The translations under genes and the position numbers were made by a program. A model generated the notes under the pieces. It had not been told where the DNA came from, did no database searches, and worked only from the letters and a program-made list of their open reading frames with translations. Source: Amphibalanus amphitrite (lineage: Eukaryota > Arthropoda > Thecostraca > Balanomorpha > Balanidae). Taken from it: 64,000 nt of DNA. Below, in pieces: positions 49,837-61,011 of this stretch. Where the stretch lies: positions 558,001-622,000 of the forward strand of contig NW_024881595.1 in the NCBI RefSeq assembly GCF_019059575.1. The letters are read 5' to 3'. Numbering within the stretch: the first letter of the stretch is position 1; each line of letters begins with the position of its first letter.

Positions 49837-50068
49837 ACACTCAGAAAACACTTTGAGAACATTTTTGAATAAGGGCTCATATGAGTGCCAAAACAGGGCT
49901 CAAATCTGTATGATTTTAAAATCGGGATCAGTTAGGCGCCCTTTTCGGGCTCAAAGTACATTAGCCCCGAAAGCGGCATCAGTTCGTCTTCCTTTTCGGG
50001 CTCAATTCGAGCTGCGTTTTAGGGCTCCATACGACATTCCGCCATTCCGTCTTTTGCTGTTTTCAGTG
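49837..50068. mobile_element. short element with ACACTCAGAAAACA end and GGGCTCA motif array
   Basis: It begins ACACTCAGAAAACA and may end at TGTTTTCAGTG near 50068. GGGCTCA recurs at about 49873, 49897, 49947 and 49998, with GGGCTCC at about 50022. The motif is often preceded by TTTTC. It is related to 55700-56014. Iterated subterminal motifs are typical transposase-binding arrays in DNA transposons. No target duplication was found. Confidence 0.5.
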
Positions 50069-51786
50069 CCATGTGTTGGTGTACCTACCGCCGTGATTTC
50101 AAAATGAATGGTAAGTTATTAGTTATCAGTTATCGCTATCTTTTAGAAAAAATCAAGATGTTGATGCTCATGCCATTTTAATCCCTTATCAATTAAAATT
50201 GTGGTGGCATTTGTTCAGAAAAGGTCTGATCTACAATTGTGGCGCCGTTGATACGAATACGCACGGGTTTGATTATTCGTTTTTCTTGTATTTGCGCCAC
50301 ATGAAAGCATCATATCTGGATTCAGGATGTCAAATAGTGTAAGAATGTGCAAAAATTTTGTCTGGTTCTTCGTGATGATGTGATTGAAGCGATGCTTTCA
50401 AGGGTAGGTAAGGATTTTGTTACTTGTTCATAATGGTTATCTTGATGCTCAACTAAAATTAATCCTAACCTTGCCTACTAACCTATTAAGTTAAACTTAG
50501 TACCAATACCTACCAACCTACAACCTATTTGGATCTTTCATATACTTATAACATGCTGCTGCTTCTGCTAACATGCTGCGGAATGCTGGTTGACATGATG
50601 GAATGCTGGTATGACAGTGTTCCATGTTTCAGAATTTTAGGTGAATAACCATACATGATGGGGAAAATGTTTTCATCCTAAAAATATGACAAGTGGCTTT
50701 ATTTCATCTTTGCTAAAAAAATATGTCAAAAGTTTGATTCAACAGCCAGCTGCCAGGTTACGCATGACTTGACAGTTGATGCATCTACTCTACATCATTT
50801 CATTTCAGATCCTGTGAAGGTTCTGACAAAATCTGAGGTAAAAATGGCATTATGCAGTTTTGCGGAAAGACTAAATCTATCTCATTTTGTCTTCAGATTT
50901 TTTTTATTGGGACACCCAATTGAAATCCAATTTTAGAACACTGTGACACCATGCCTGTGTGCCAAGTAAGAGGAAGGGTCTACAAGTATACATCAAGATA
51001 ACCAATTATGGACAAGTTGAGACTTGAGTCATGAGCTCTTATTTGTGGTTACAATACCTTCAACTGCATGATTTTGCACAACTTCCATACAGGCATCCAG
51101 ACTGGAAAAGGTTCAAGTCCATACTTATTCTGGTGCTTGAATATGGCAGTTCAAAGATGGAAGGCATATGATGCTACAAAATGAAAAAAATAATTCAACT
51201 TACAAAAAATAGGTATTCATATCTATCCTAAACTAAACTAACCTAAACTTACCTAACCTAATCCAACCCAACCCAACCACCCCAACCAGCCCAGCCCAGC
51301 CCAACCCAGCCCAGCCCAGCCCAGCCCAGCCCAGCCCAACCCAACCCAAAACCTACAGTCTAAAACCTAGAGCTAAAACCTGCAGCCCAAACTGGAAAAC
51401 ATCCATATGGTACGCCGGACGCCCGTGAAGCCGTCATGCGCCGAAGTTCGGCGCAAGCTATTTTGCAATTTGCGCTGAAATTTCTGCATTATTTGCGCCG
51501 AAGGTTAGTGCCCTTTTGCGTCAAAATTAAGCCACTTATACAAAAAGCACGTTTACATCTGCTGGCCAAGGTTTTATAAACCAGACAGAACGCTCTGGGC
51601 CTTAACCACTCCTGACTCCCATGTTTGAGCGTCCAAATTAGTTGATGTTTCCATGGAAGCTGAATACCACAATACGTGTAGCGCACTGTAGCATCGTGCC
51701 GTGAAATAAGGCTCGGGACGGAAGTTCCGGGGTCACAAAAATTGGTGTGGCGGTGTTGTCGCGGCTGGCGGGCTCCAGCAAGGGGT
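50069..51786. other. AT-rich intergenic DNA with a CCCAA/CCCAG repeat
   Basis: No gene is seen. A CTAAAC/CCTAAC run grades into CCCAACCCAG and CCCAGCCCAG pentamers at about 51222-51350. Confidence 0.6.
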
Positions 51787-51790
51787 TTAA

Positions 51791-52964
51791 CCCGCGCCCC
51801 ACTGGGGTCTGCGTATAACACGCCCTACTGGGGGGGGGCTATTCATAGCCCCCCCTCCTAACTCCGAAACTACTGGGCCGATCGTCAAAATTCAAACGGC
51901 GTCTGATAGCCCCGGAAAAACTGTCGAGCGAAACCTAATTTCATTGACCTCGAGGTCACCGATGACGTCACAGGTCAGGTCAAAGTAAAAATTATTAGCA
52001 TTTTGGCTTCTTCACGTTTTGGGCTCTGGCCGCCGTCTTACAAGTCAGATCAGGCTCATTTTTGGTTCACACACTCGTGAACAGATGCTCTAGATACTCT
52101 GAGGGTACCAAACTTGTACTTTGATTTTCAGGTCAAGGTCAGGTCATCACAGGTCACGAAAATATTATGTCATCCGTCGGTCACGTGACACATGTTTTAT
52201 GGTCCATTTAGGCCAAACATTTCGAATTTGATGTCGTCTGTGTCATTCGAGGTCATCTTGAGTCAAATTCAGCTTAGGTCAGGTCACTTTCAGGTCAAAA
52301 AAGGTCAAATTTTGAAGTTGAAATTTTTCAACAAAAAAGGTGTCTATTGGATGCAGTTTGAGCTCAGGAACACGATGGTGCTATTTATATTGGCGTACGA
52401 CGTCGAATTCGTGCTGAAAAATTGATTTGAAAAATTAATAATTGTTAATTTTTTGCAATAATGCGTATAACTTGGTCATTTTTGAAGATATTTGGCTAAA
52501 ACTTGCTAGAGTTAGTCATAATAAGGCGTTCTATCACATATATTCCGGTTTTTTCGAAAAGTCAAAACGTTTTTGAAAAAACTGTAAAAATATAAATTTT
52601 GAATATTATTATATAAAATTTTCGAAATTTTCAAAATTTCGAAAATCCGAGATAGCAGTTTGATAGCGCAGTCTATTCTGAGTCCTCTCATGCAAAGAAA
52701 TTGGATCTAGCTTAAAAACTGAGCTCTTGGGAGCGATTGCCGTGGTTCAATGTTTTGCGTCGAAATCGGCCGAACATGACGTCACTCTGACGTCATTTCC
52801 GGCCGACCTATGGTAGGTACGAAGTTCAAATTTTGACACAAGGTGTCAAATTGATGCAGCCGAAGGTACTGAAAGTTTGGCGTCGATACGTCAAACGGTT
52901 TGGAAGTTATTGCAGAAAAACGGGAGGGGGGGCTATAAATAGCCCCCCCCCAGTGGGGCGCGGG
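51791..52964. mobile_element. TTAA MITE, CCCGCGCCCCACTGGGG family, copy 2
   Basis: Perfect TTAA flanks (51787-51790 and 52965-52968) surround CCCGCGCCCCACTGGGG inverted ends. GGGGCTATNNATAGCCCC palindromes sit inside both ends. The interior carries clusters of AGGTCA. It is inverted relative to the copy at 26854-28037. It inserted directly beside the LINE relic that begins near 52975. Confidence 0.9.
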
Positions 52965-52974
52965 TTAAGTTTAC

Positions 52975-53860
52975 GACACCACTCTTGTTTCAGGAGAGGT
53001 GTCAGCGATTCGAGACTACTTGGGCATGCGGGCAGCGGGGTCGGCGTGGCTGCCTGCGGCTGCGGCCACACATCTTGGCGTCCTGGAGGCGGAGATGCTG
53101 ATGGTGGCATGAGTCATCACTGGCTGCCCGATTTCCATGCTCCAAGACTCGCCGTGAGGGCCGAGGCGGGCGTCGTGCCGATGGAGAGATGAGGAGGGAT
53201 GCGCTGGCATCGCGCCTACTGGCGAAGGCGCTCTCCCTCCCGTCGGAGGACCCGCCGCGTCGTGGCGGAAGCCCCCCCCCCAACCGTGACTGAAGTCAGT
53301 GACCGGCTGGAGAGAGCGCGGGGGAGCGGTGTGGAACCACTGGAGTGGCGCTGCCCGCCGAGGCGCGCTTATCCACGAGACTGCCCCCGTAGACGCCAAC
53401 AGACGGCGTCACGGTCCACCTGGACCTGCTGCCGATCGGGGCGTCCGCGACAGCGAGGAGGAGTGCTGCGGAGGCGTGACTGGGAGCGCTCCCCCAGCGT
53501 GCGACGTGGGCCTGGGTCGACGGGTCTGCGACCGGGGGAGTAATAGGAAGGCGGCGCTGGGGTCCTCACCGAGCACCCAGACAGTACAACATTGGTACTG
53601 CGGGAGGCGGCGGGGAGGATTTGCTCCATTTACCGATCTGAGATGGTGGCGCCCAAAACGGCAAAGCAACATCTCCTGAAGCACCCGTCCTTCGAGGAAG
53701 ACCCCATAATCATTTGCTCCGACTCGCAGGCGTCGCTGGCGACGCCACGAGGTGGACAAGTGGCCCAGACACCCCCCCCCCTCATCCCCTAGGTGCCGCC
53801 ATCTGGGAGTATATGATGGCCCTAGTGGCTGTAGGGGGCCGAAGAATCCACCATAGAAGG
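52975..53860 (+). mobile_element. decayed non-LTR retrotransposon, RT end and RNase H remnants
   Basis: Successive frames give LLAKALSLPSEDP-like text, VTGWRERG, IIICSDSQASL and, after a shift in the poly-C at about 53771-53779, AIWEYMMALVAVGGRRIH. The DSQ.SL block is the RNase H core found in I/R1/Jockey-type LINEs of arthropods, and the order (post-RT linker, then RNase H) is right. Stops and frameshifts make it non-functional. The final RNase H His/Asp block (HVGL-type) is not seen, so it is truncated near 53860. Confidence 0.65.
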
Positions 53861-53869
53861 AGGGCGGCG

Positions 53870-54965
53870 ATAGCCCGATTAAGCTGGGCGTCCAGTGGAG
53901 CCTCGGCTCTATCATGGGCATTGGGCAAGGACTCTGCGAGCACCCCCGTCTCCTCCATCTTCGACGGCACTCCAGTCAGAAAGCTGTCCCCACCCGAGTT
54001 TCCCAGCAGCATGGGCCACATGAAACCGAACAGCGCCGAGCCGCTCGACGCTGAGGACCAGGCGAGAGTAACAGTGAAAAGGTGAAACGCTCGAAACGGC
54101 GCGCGCCGCCGGCCGAGGGCGCCGAGCCGGCCCAGGCCGGCTGCGGGTCAAACAGAAGCCGTCTCCGCGGCGGCCGCCCAGTGACAGCGACTCGGACTGA
54201 CGTCGAGGCACCGCTGCCGCCTCCGCCGACCAACCCGCCGCCCAGCAAGGGCAGTTTGAAGGCGGCTGCGCCGGTGAAGGTGGCGCGGCCTGGCAGGGGC
54301 CGCGGCCGGCCCACTCCCAGCTACCCGTCCCGCGAGGTGCTCAGTACCACCGACTCGTCCGATTCTGAGGCAGCGCCGTCGGCGGGCCGCCGCCAGCAGT
54401 GACGACGACCGGCTGGCGGCGTTCGCGCGGGACTTGTCCGACTCCTGGTACTCGGACTTGCCGCCCAAACTGGACGCCGGCGGCGTGAGCACCAGCAACG
54501 CCAATAAAAAGTCCACCTTCATCGGGCTCTTCTCGCACCGTGTCAAAAGGACTACGCCGCGCGGCCGGCCGGCCAACTCGAATGAGCGCAGCGAAGGGCA
54601 CACGTCCCCGACGGCGGCACTGGCGCCTCCCGCCGCGCCGCTGCCGGCGTTGCTGGCAACGCCGATCCAGGCCCATCGATTTCTACTGTTTTGTTGCCTA
54701 CGTGCCGCTGCCGCCGCTCAGCCAGCACAATGGCGTGCCGGTGTTGCGCTGTCGGATCGAAAAGCGGCTCGTGCAGCGGACGGACGGGTGCGGCCCGCGC
54801 GATGAGCCGCCGCCGCACACCGAGCTGCGCCGCGCGGACGTGAAGGTGGAGCTGGCAGCGGCCTGCTCAGTCCCCTCAACGGCGTCGACCGGCTCTCCGG
54901 CGATTTGCGGTCAGAAACGCCGCCGCTTCTGGGACCAAGGTGTCAGAGCGCGGCGCTGCCCGTGA
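53870..54965 (+). pseudogene. coding-like block running through three frames; unknown Ser/Pro/Lys-rich protein
   Basis: Protein-like composition moves from frame 2 (to about 54075; SSIFDGTPVRKLSPPEFPSS) to frame 1 (54061-54395; SEKVKRSKRR, then GRGRGRP, then STTDSSDSEA). It then moves back to frame 2 (54395-54660; SSDDDRLAAFARDLSDSWYSD, NANKKSTFIGLF) and on to frame 3 (54678-54963; DFYCFVAYVPLPPLSQHNG, then VPVLRCRIEKRLVQR, KRRRFW), ending at a TGA. Each switch is consistent with a one-base indel. GRGRP resembles an AT-hook, and Ser/Asp-rich runs suggest a nuclear regulator. I considered AFF/Lilliputian but cannot support it. It may be a pseudogene, or a real exon with assembly indels. Confidence 0.4.
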
Positions 54966-55699
54966 GACGTTAAGTTAGCACAGGCAATGTCGTCTGCACT
55001 CCTTGCAGTTCATGTTGAATACACAACCATGTTGCGAAGTAATAGGCGCCGGGTTTTTCAGTTCATAGAACCTTTTCCCTGGCTATTACACCCCACAACC
55101 GAACACTGACACCTTGCACAAGTATGACTGTGTGTATGAATGTTAATAAATACATGAACCAATGTTGTGTTTTCGGTTCCAGTACCTTCTTTGGGCACCT
55201 CGGCAACAAGTAAGTAATCCGTTAGCTTTGCCACACCTAAGATAGGCTCCCACGTTGTTATTTGCTCCCGGGTTAACATAAACCGGTTTAACGTAACTTT
55301 TGCATCCCGGCCAAAATTGCCGGTTAACTGTCCCACCGCTCGAGACTGGCGCTAGGCTGGCCGAGCAAAAAAAAAAGTTTGTCCGCGGCTTCGTCTTATT
55401 CGCAGCTGCTGGACACGGGGGAGGGGGGAGGAGGGGCTGCATCGGACGAAAAGCGGGCTCTGGTATTAACTGGTTTTTTTGCCAGCTGGCGCCGTATGGT
55501 GGCGCTAGCAGAGCTTCTTACATATCAATGCTAGATATAAAAGAATGAATATTTACCAATCAATTTTTCATTTAAAGCCATTTGAAATATTTATGTCCAT
55601 CCTACTACCGCGCTTAGGTATATCTAAAATTAAATACCTTTCGTGCGTCGCCAGCTGGCCAGCCAGCTGACGCAATCCAGCTTTTACCAAAGCCCCGAA
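54966..55699. other. intergenic, no feature seen
   Basis: Mixed-composition DNA with two CCGGTTAAC-like words (near 55270 and 55318) and a G-rich run at 55418-55435. I see nothing coding. Confidence 0.5.
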
Positions 55700-56014
55700 A
55701 AGCGATGACGTGAGCCCTAATATTGGCTTCACCACACAATTTGAGCCCTCAAACTGGAATCAGGTGAGCTCGAAAATGGGGATCAGGCTGAAAACTGGTA
55801 TCATAGTGAGACTAGTTTTAGAGCTTGACACCGATAATGGGTACTGACTGAGCTCTGTTTCTGCGATCAATGATACCGATTTAAGGGATCGTATGAGCCC
55901 ATGTGGCGCTAGCTCAGAAAGTATTCTCGAAATGTGCTGTCTGTTTTGAATATGGTACATTAGCCCGAAAACTGGTCTCTGAGCCCGAAAATCGGGACAC
56001 TGTTTTCTCAGTGT
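55700..56014. mobile_element. inverted relative of the ACACTSAGAAAACA element
   Basis: It ends with TGTTTTCTCAGTGT, the reverse complement of ACACTGAGAAAACA. The same motif appears as TGAGCCC at about 55710, 55741, 55895 and 55979, and TTAGCCCGAAAAC is a variant. The left edge is unclear. It faces the 49837 end 6.2 kb away, but the flanks share no duplication, so I treat them as two insertions. Confidence 0.5.
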
Positions 56015-56370
56015 AGCAGCAAAGGGTGTAGGCATTTGCAGCAACATGCTTTCCATCATTTTGATATATTTGTTTGCAATAGAGATTTTGGGGAAATCTA
56101 GCTTGGTTTAAAAGCGCCAAAGGTAATCCAATGCAATAACTAGACATAAAAACAATTAAAACTATTTACTTTTGTTGGTTGTGAAAAATTAGTAGTTTTT
56201 CGCCATTTTTATAGCCAGGCAATGAACACTCTGTGATTTTAAACAAATTGGTTATGTACCTACCGATTTCATTTTAGTTTTGCAAAGTGTTTTTTTTTTC
56301 GGTATACTGCATACCTACCCACACACCGAGAGCGTAGGTGTTTATTTGTAAACGTTAATAATAATGATAA

Positions 56371-56514
56371 GTTTGAGAAAATACACTTTTAAATGACTTC
56401 CTTACAATAAAATGCCAAATGATGGGTGAATGAAATTGATTAATAATTATTTCATTCACCCATCATTTGGTATTTTATTGTAAGGAGGCCACTGTAAAGT
56501 ATATTTTCTTAAAC
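56371..56514. repeat. 144-bp imperfect palindrome, AT-rich
   Basis: GTTTGAGAAAATACACTTTT...CCTTACAATAAAATGCC at the left pairs with its reverse complement at the right. The inner arms, about 37 bp with one mismatch, meet around TGATTAATAATT. The whole can fold into one hairpin. It may be a small foldback MITE. No clear target duplication is seen. Confidence 0.8.
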
Positions 56515-56757
56515 TACCTATACCTGTGCCTTACATACAACAAGTGCTACAAGAAGTAAACGTTATTAATTGTTCCATTAAAGTGAGAAACTATTGGCGC
56601 AAGGGAACTGCAGATGAATCCGTTTGATTTGCGGTCACTTTGACATAAACACGTAAGTGTTCACAAACTTATTTTACTTTTATCATGTCAGCATTGTGTC
56701 ACTTTTTGAAACATCTTAAATGTCTTTAAAGTTTAATGGTCTGACACCAATGTTTAA

Positions 56758-57791
56758 CCCGCGCGCTGTTGGGGAATTCAGCCTAACGCGCCTCGCTTGC
56801 GGGAGGCAAATTCTGCCCCCGTCTAACTTCCGAACGGATGGCTGTAGAAAGACAAGAAAAACGGCCATCGGGAGACCTCAAGACAACTTTTTGGAGTGAC
56901 ACAAGTTGATTAAGTATGTCACAGCATAGGTCAATATCAGGTCAAATGTAAAATTTCTAGTTGGTACATTATTAGCTTTGGAACCCAGCTGGAGAAAGTG
57001 GATTCAGAATGATCACTCAAAACGCAGTATTAGGCTACCGAGGCAAGAGGCATTGCACAAGATGCCATTCAAAGGTCAAATTCAAGGTCAGGTCAGGTCA
57101 CCAAAACCGAAATATTACAAATATAAGGTATGTGAGGCATATGTTTAGGGGTCCTTTTACTCATAGAACTCCATGGACATACTCATTAGTTATATGGACC
57201 ATATTTGAATGAGTTTTAGGTCGAAGTCAGGTCAAGGTCCAGTCAAGTGAGGTCAAATTTTGAAATTGGTTGCAAGTAGGTACTTTTGGTGTCTGGCTGG
57301 TGCAGTTCTCACGACTAAGCAAGTTGTGCTGTTTCTCTTCCTGTACGAGGTCTAAAACATGCAAAAAACATTTTTTTTGTAAATGTTGAGTGTCTTGATG
57401 TCATTAAGCTATCAATAACTCCCACACTTTTGAACTATTTTGTCCAAAATTGGAATGAGTACGTAGGTCTCTGACATAGGTTCCGTTTTTTTCTCCCTCT
57501 ATAAATTCAAATTTAAAAACTTTAGATATTATGGCTCTTTCTCTAAACAAATCAGCATTTCAAAAAATGATTCAGAATTCAAAATTTTCAACACCAAAAT
57601 AGAGCTGACCATTCGGAAGACAAAGTGGAATAGCATAAATACTTTTGTTGCGTCTTGTTTCCTTAAAAACTAAAATGTTAGTGGTGCTTGAACTTTTTCA
57701 GGTTTTTGAAGCGAACCACGAGAGGGACAGACTCTGCCCCCCCCCCCCCCCAACCTCATCCCACCCCACCCCACCCTAGAGGGGCGCGGTC
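56758..57791. mobile_element. TTAA MITE, CCCGCGCGCTGTTGGGG/GACCGCGCCCC ends
   Basis: TTAA lies at 56754-56757 and 57792-57795. The ends CCCGCGCGC and, inverted, GACCGCGCCCC are only partly alike, so the element is older or mixed. It has a C/G run inside each end and at least eight AGGTCA words, some in a CAAGGTCAGGTCAGGTCACC array at about 57083. There is no coding sequence. Confidence 0.65.
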
Positions 57792-57795
57792 TTAA

Positions 57796-59934
57796 GATTA
57801 TCATCATACATTTAAAAACTGTCCTAACCGCTCTTTTTGTCTTTCTCTCTTGACATTTGGAATTGTCGAAAGTGGACGCGTAGTTTAAAGTTTTCGAAAC
57901 TATCCAACCATTTAATCACAACGAGTGAAAGGCTGGGCGACAATTGGGACAAGGAAAACATTTAAAAGTCGTAGTACGTTTAGCACCGTCTAGCAGGTCT
58001 GCTTTCTTCATAAGTAAGTCCTGCGTTGTTATATTTTCCATATCTTTAACGTCCGAAAGCTAAGTTACAAGACGCTTCGACTCTATTGCAGCCTTGATGA
58101 TGAGTAAACACTTAATTAACATGATAACTACCCAACTCTGACGTCTGGCACAGCCTCACGCCTCATTTGCTGCAGTCCCTCTGCAATAGGTATATATGTG
58201 CGTGTCGTCTTGAGAAAACATGTCCCAGCGTTAAAAGCAACAATTTTTTCATGGCTTTCGTGTAAAATTATATAGGCTAGAAAAATCACGAATTCAAGTT
58301 ATTAAAACTGGTGCTAAGCTGCTTAGGACTTAAAGGTCTGTGAATGATACCTCATTTCTATTTTACAAAACACTGGAATGCGACCCAAGATCAGGAACTA
58401 GCAAAAGCTAAGCTCCTGAAGATCTAGACATTACCTTTTTAACGTTTCATGTAACTTCTTCCAGAGTTGAAAAGAATAAAGGTGTAAAATTGATTATGGA
58501 GGTCTAAATGAGCATAGGCAAGCATTGATATGGACTGTCCCTCCCGATTCCTACTGGTAACTGAATTGAGATGATATATGGTCATGCTGGAGGTGCGCTT
58601 TTATCGTAAAACTGCACGTATATTGTACACAAACGAGTAACGACAATCATTTTTATTCACTGAACGTGGTGTAGCTCTGTGAAGATAAATACAGCGGCTG
58701 CTCACCCATCTCAACAGAGCCCACGGGGGCTAGCTGCCTGAGACATGTGACAATCCACAGCTCTATCGGCCAACACCGACCGCCGGGACGTCCCCATCCG
58801 CACCTCACCACGATCATTTCAGCAGATTAACTGCATAACATGAGGGAGGAGCCTGGGCCGCCGATCTCCCGCCTCCGGTGGGAGGGGCGTAGCCCATCAT
58901 CAAGCAATCACAAGTCAACGCGCCATTTATATAGATGTCGCCTCCATCAAGCGACTATAAACAAATCGTTAGTTGGCCTGGAGGGGGCTCGGAGGCGGCT
59001 GACGGCCTCGATGGCTGACGGCCAGCGGTGTGCGGCGAGCCACCTTTGTCCCACAGGCGCCACCATCCGCCGCCGTCGCAACGCATGCGTCTTTTTGTCG
59101 TCCTTATTGAATAGGTGGCGTGATGAACGACCACATAAGTTTGCCGCCGGTATAAGCTCAAATAAAGAGAGCCTTCCCGGCGCAAAATAAATTCGGGGGC
59201 ACGACTTTATTAAAATTCCTAAATTGGCCATCTGTCGCTGGCGGCCTGCCCGTTATGAAGGTGCGTCGGTAGGGCGTAAGGTGTTCCGAGGGCGGGTCTG
59301 AGGATACAGCCGCTAGATATGCCTCAGTGGAGAGGTATACGTCGGATTTCAAACAGATATGCTGGATTGGGACTAATCCTGGCAGTCTGAAGCTGTAAAA
59401 GTTTGCTAGATGGAAGGAAGATATGACGAGCAGGATTAAGGAGCGTTTAATGCCTACCTTCCTATGCCTAGCTCAAAATTACTAGCGATTAGTTGAAGAA
59501 AAAAAAATCAGCTCGGGAACGTCAGGCTAAAAAATCGACATTTATTGGGCTCGAAAAGACGGTTCAAAGTCGTTCACGTAATCTGTCATTGAAAGCAAGG
59601 ATAGCCGACATTGCATACGCGATGCAAAGTGGGCCCTCAAAAGGCTTGTTAAGTAGCTTTTTTAGACGTCCAACGTTTGCATAAAAAACGCATTCCCATC
59701 CTTATCGGCTAGATATTTGGCTTACCATTTATGTCACTTAATTTCAGTGCGCTTTAGCCTCATAAACATGAAAAAACACGACACATTTCGAAAGATCATA
59801 GATTCATAATGATCGAATCATAGATCATAGTGTACTAAATACTACATAGATACTAAAGATAATCATAGATACTAAAGATCATAGATTCATTAGTGTTGGA
59901 ATAAGCGACTACTTTTTATCTCACGAGCATGTTA
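57796..59934. other. intergenic, no gene seen
   Basis: AT-rich to mixed sequence. The 116-codon frame at 58840-59190 overlaps frames on the other strand and resembles nothing known. Confidence 0.5.
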
Positions 59935-59938
59935 TTAA

Positions 59939-61007
59939 AGGTAGTGTGCCACCTTTGAAAGATTTCCCATTTTATTTTTCCTAGGAAAAGAAGCTTCTGT
60001 TTTTACCTAATATCGCAACAAAAATCAAAAATGGGCCTGGAATAGTGCCTTTTTCGCCTAAAAGTTTATCGGTTTTTCTATATGTATAACAACTGTAGTG
60101 GGCTGAGCTGCAAACAGGCGTCGGCAACAATCGCGAATGCGGCGCACATGTGACAATAAGCAAAGGTCATTATAGAGTTACGACGTACGGGAATGAGTTA
60201 TCAGCTGTCTAATCGTAGACAACACAATGTCGAGCCTTAAACTGTAAGCCTGTATTAGTGTATTGGTATTGTTTCTTTTATTTGGCTGTCGAACATTATT
60301 TATGGTTTGAAATATGATTTTATGTAAAATAATTGATATGAAAAAGCCGTCTCTTAAGTTATGACCCCATTTCACCACACGCAAGTGGCAGAAATGACAA
60401 TGATCAGCTGACGCATTTTTCTTGGCCGAAGTCAGAGCGCGCGGCCCGACGCACCACCACCGCACCACAAAGTATGAGCAGAAGCCGCGCCCAAAGCCAG
60501 GGCCCCGGTAACGTGAGGTAGCCGAGTCGGTGCAGCGTGCGCTGACCCAAGCCGGGGCCGCAGCTTTGGGCGCGGTCTACCGCATCCCCCCGGGCTATCA
60601 CATGACACCGGGAGGACGCGCGGCCCCGGCTTGGGTCAGCGCACGCTGCCCCGACTCGGCTACCTCACGTTACCGGAGCCCTGGCTTTGGGCGCGGTCTA
60701 CCGCACCACCTAACAGGCGTGTTCGAAACCGCAGGAGATGATGATGAACGGGTTTATCGAAACTTGATTGGATGAGCATATCGGTAATAGCGATTTCAGT
60801 GTGTGCATTTATTGTTCATAGTGGTGTGAAATGTGGTTGGGGTACGACCGATAACCCGTCGGGGCGAATTTCGCACTGGGGTACTCAAAATTTGAAGAAT
60901 TTAAGACGTTTCCATGAGTTTTGAAGGTAGGGATAAGTTCTAAAAATCCGGTTCTCCTTATCTGGGCCATTAACTCCATACGGTCCAGGAAAGCTGGCAC
61001 ACTACCT
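59939..61007. mobile_element. TTAA MITE, AGGTAGTGTGCCA family, copy 2
   Basis: It has the same ends and TTAA flanks (59935-59938 and 61008-61011) as copy 1 and is very similar throughout. The central palindrome is kept (60485-60561 with 60620-60696) with two mismatches. A shorter spacer and a few indels distinguish it from copy 1. Confidence 0.88.
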
Positions 61008-61011
61008 TTAA

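Noticed and set aside
49837-56014. single 6.2-kb transposon
   Set aside because: Flanks share no target duplication and the left copy has a possible second end at 50068. Kept as two elements with the question noted.
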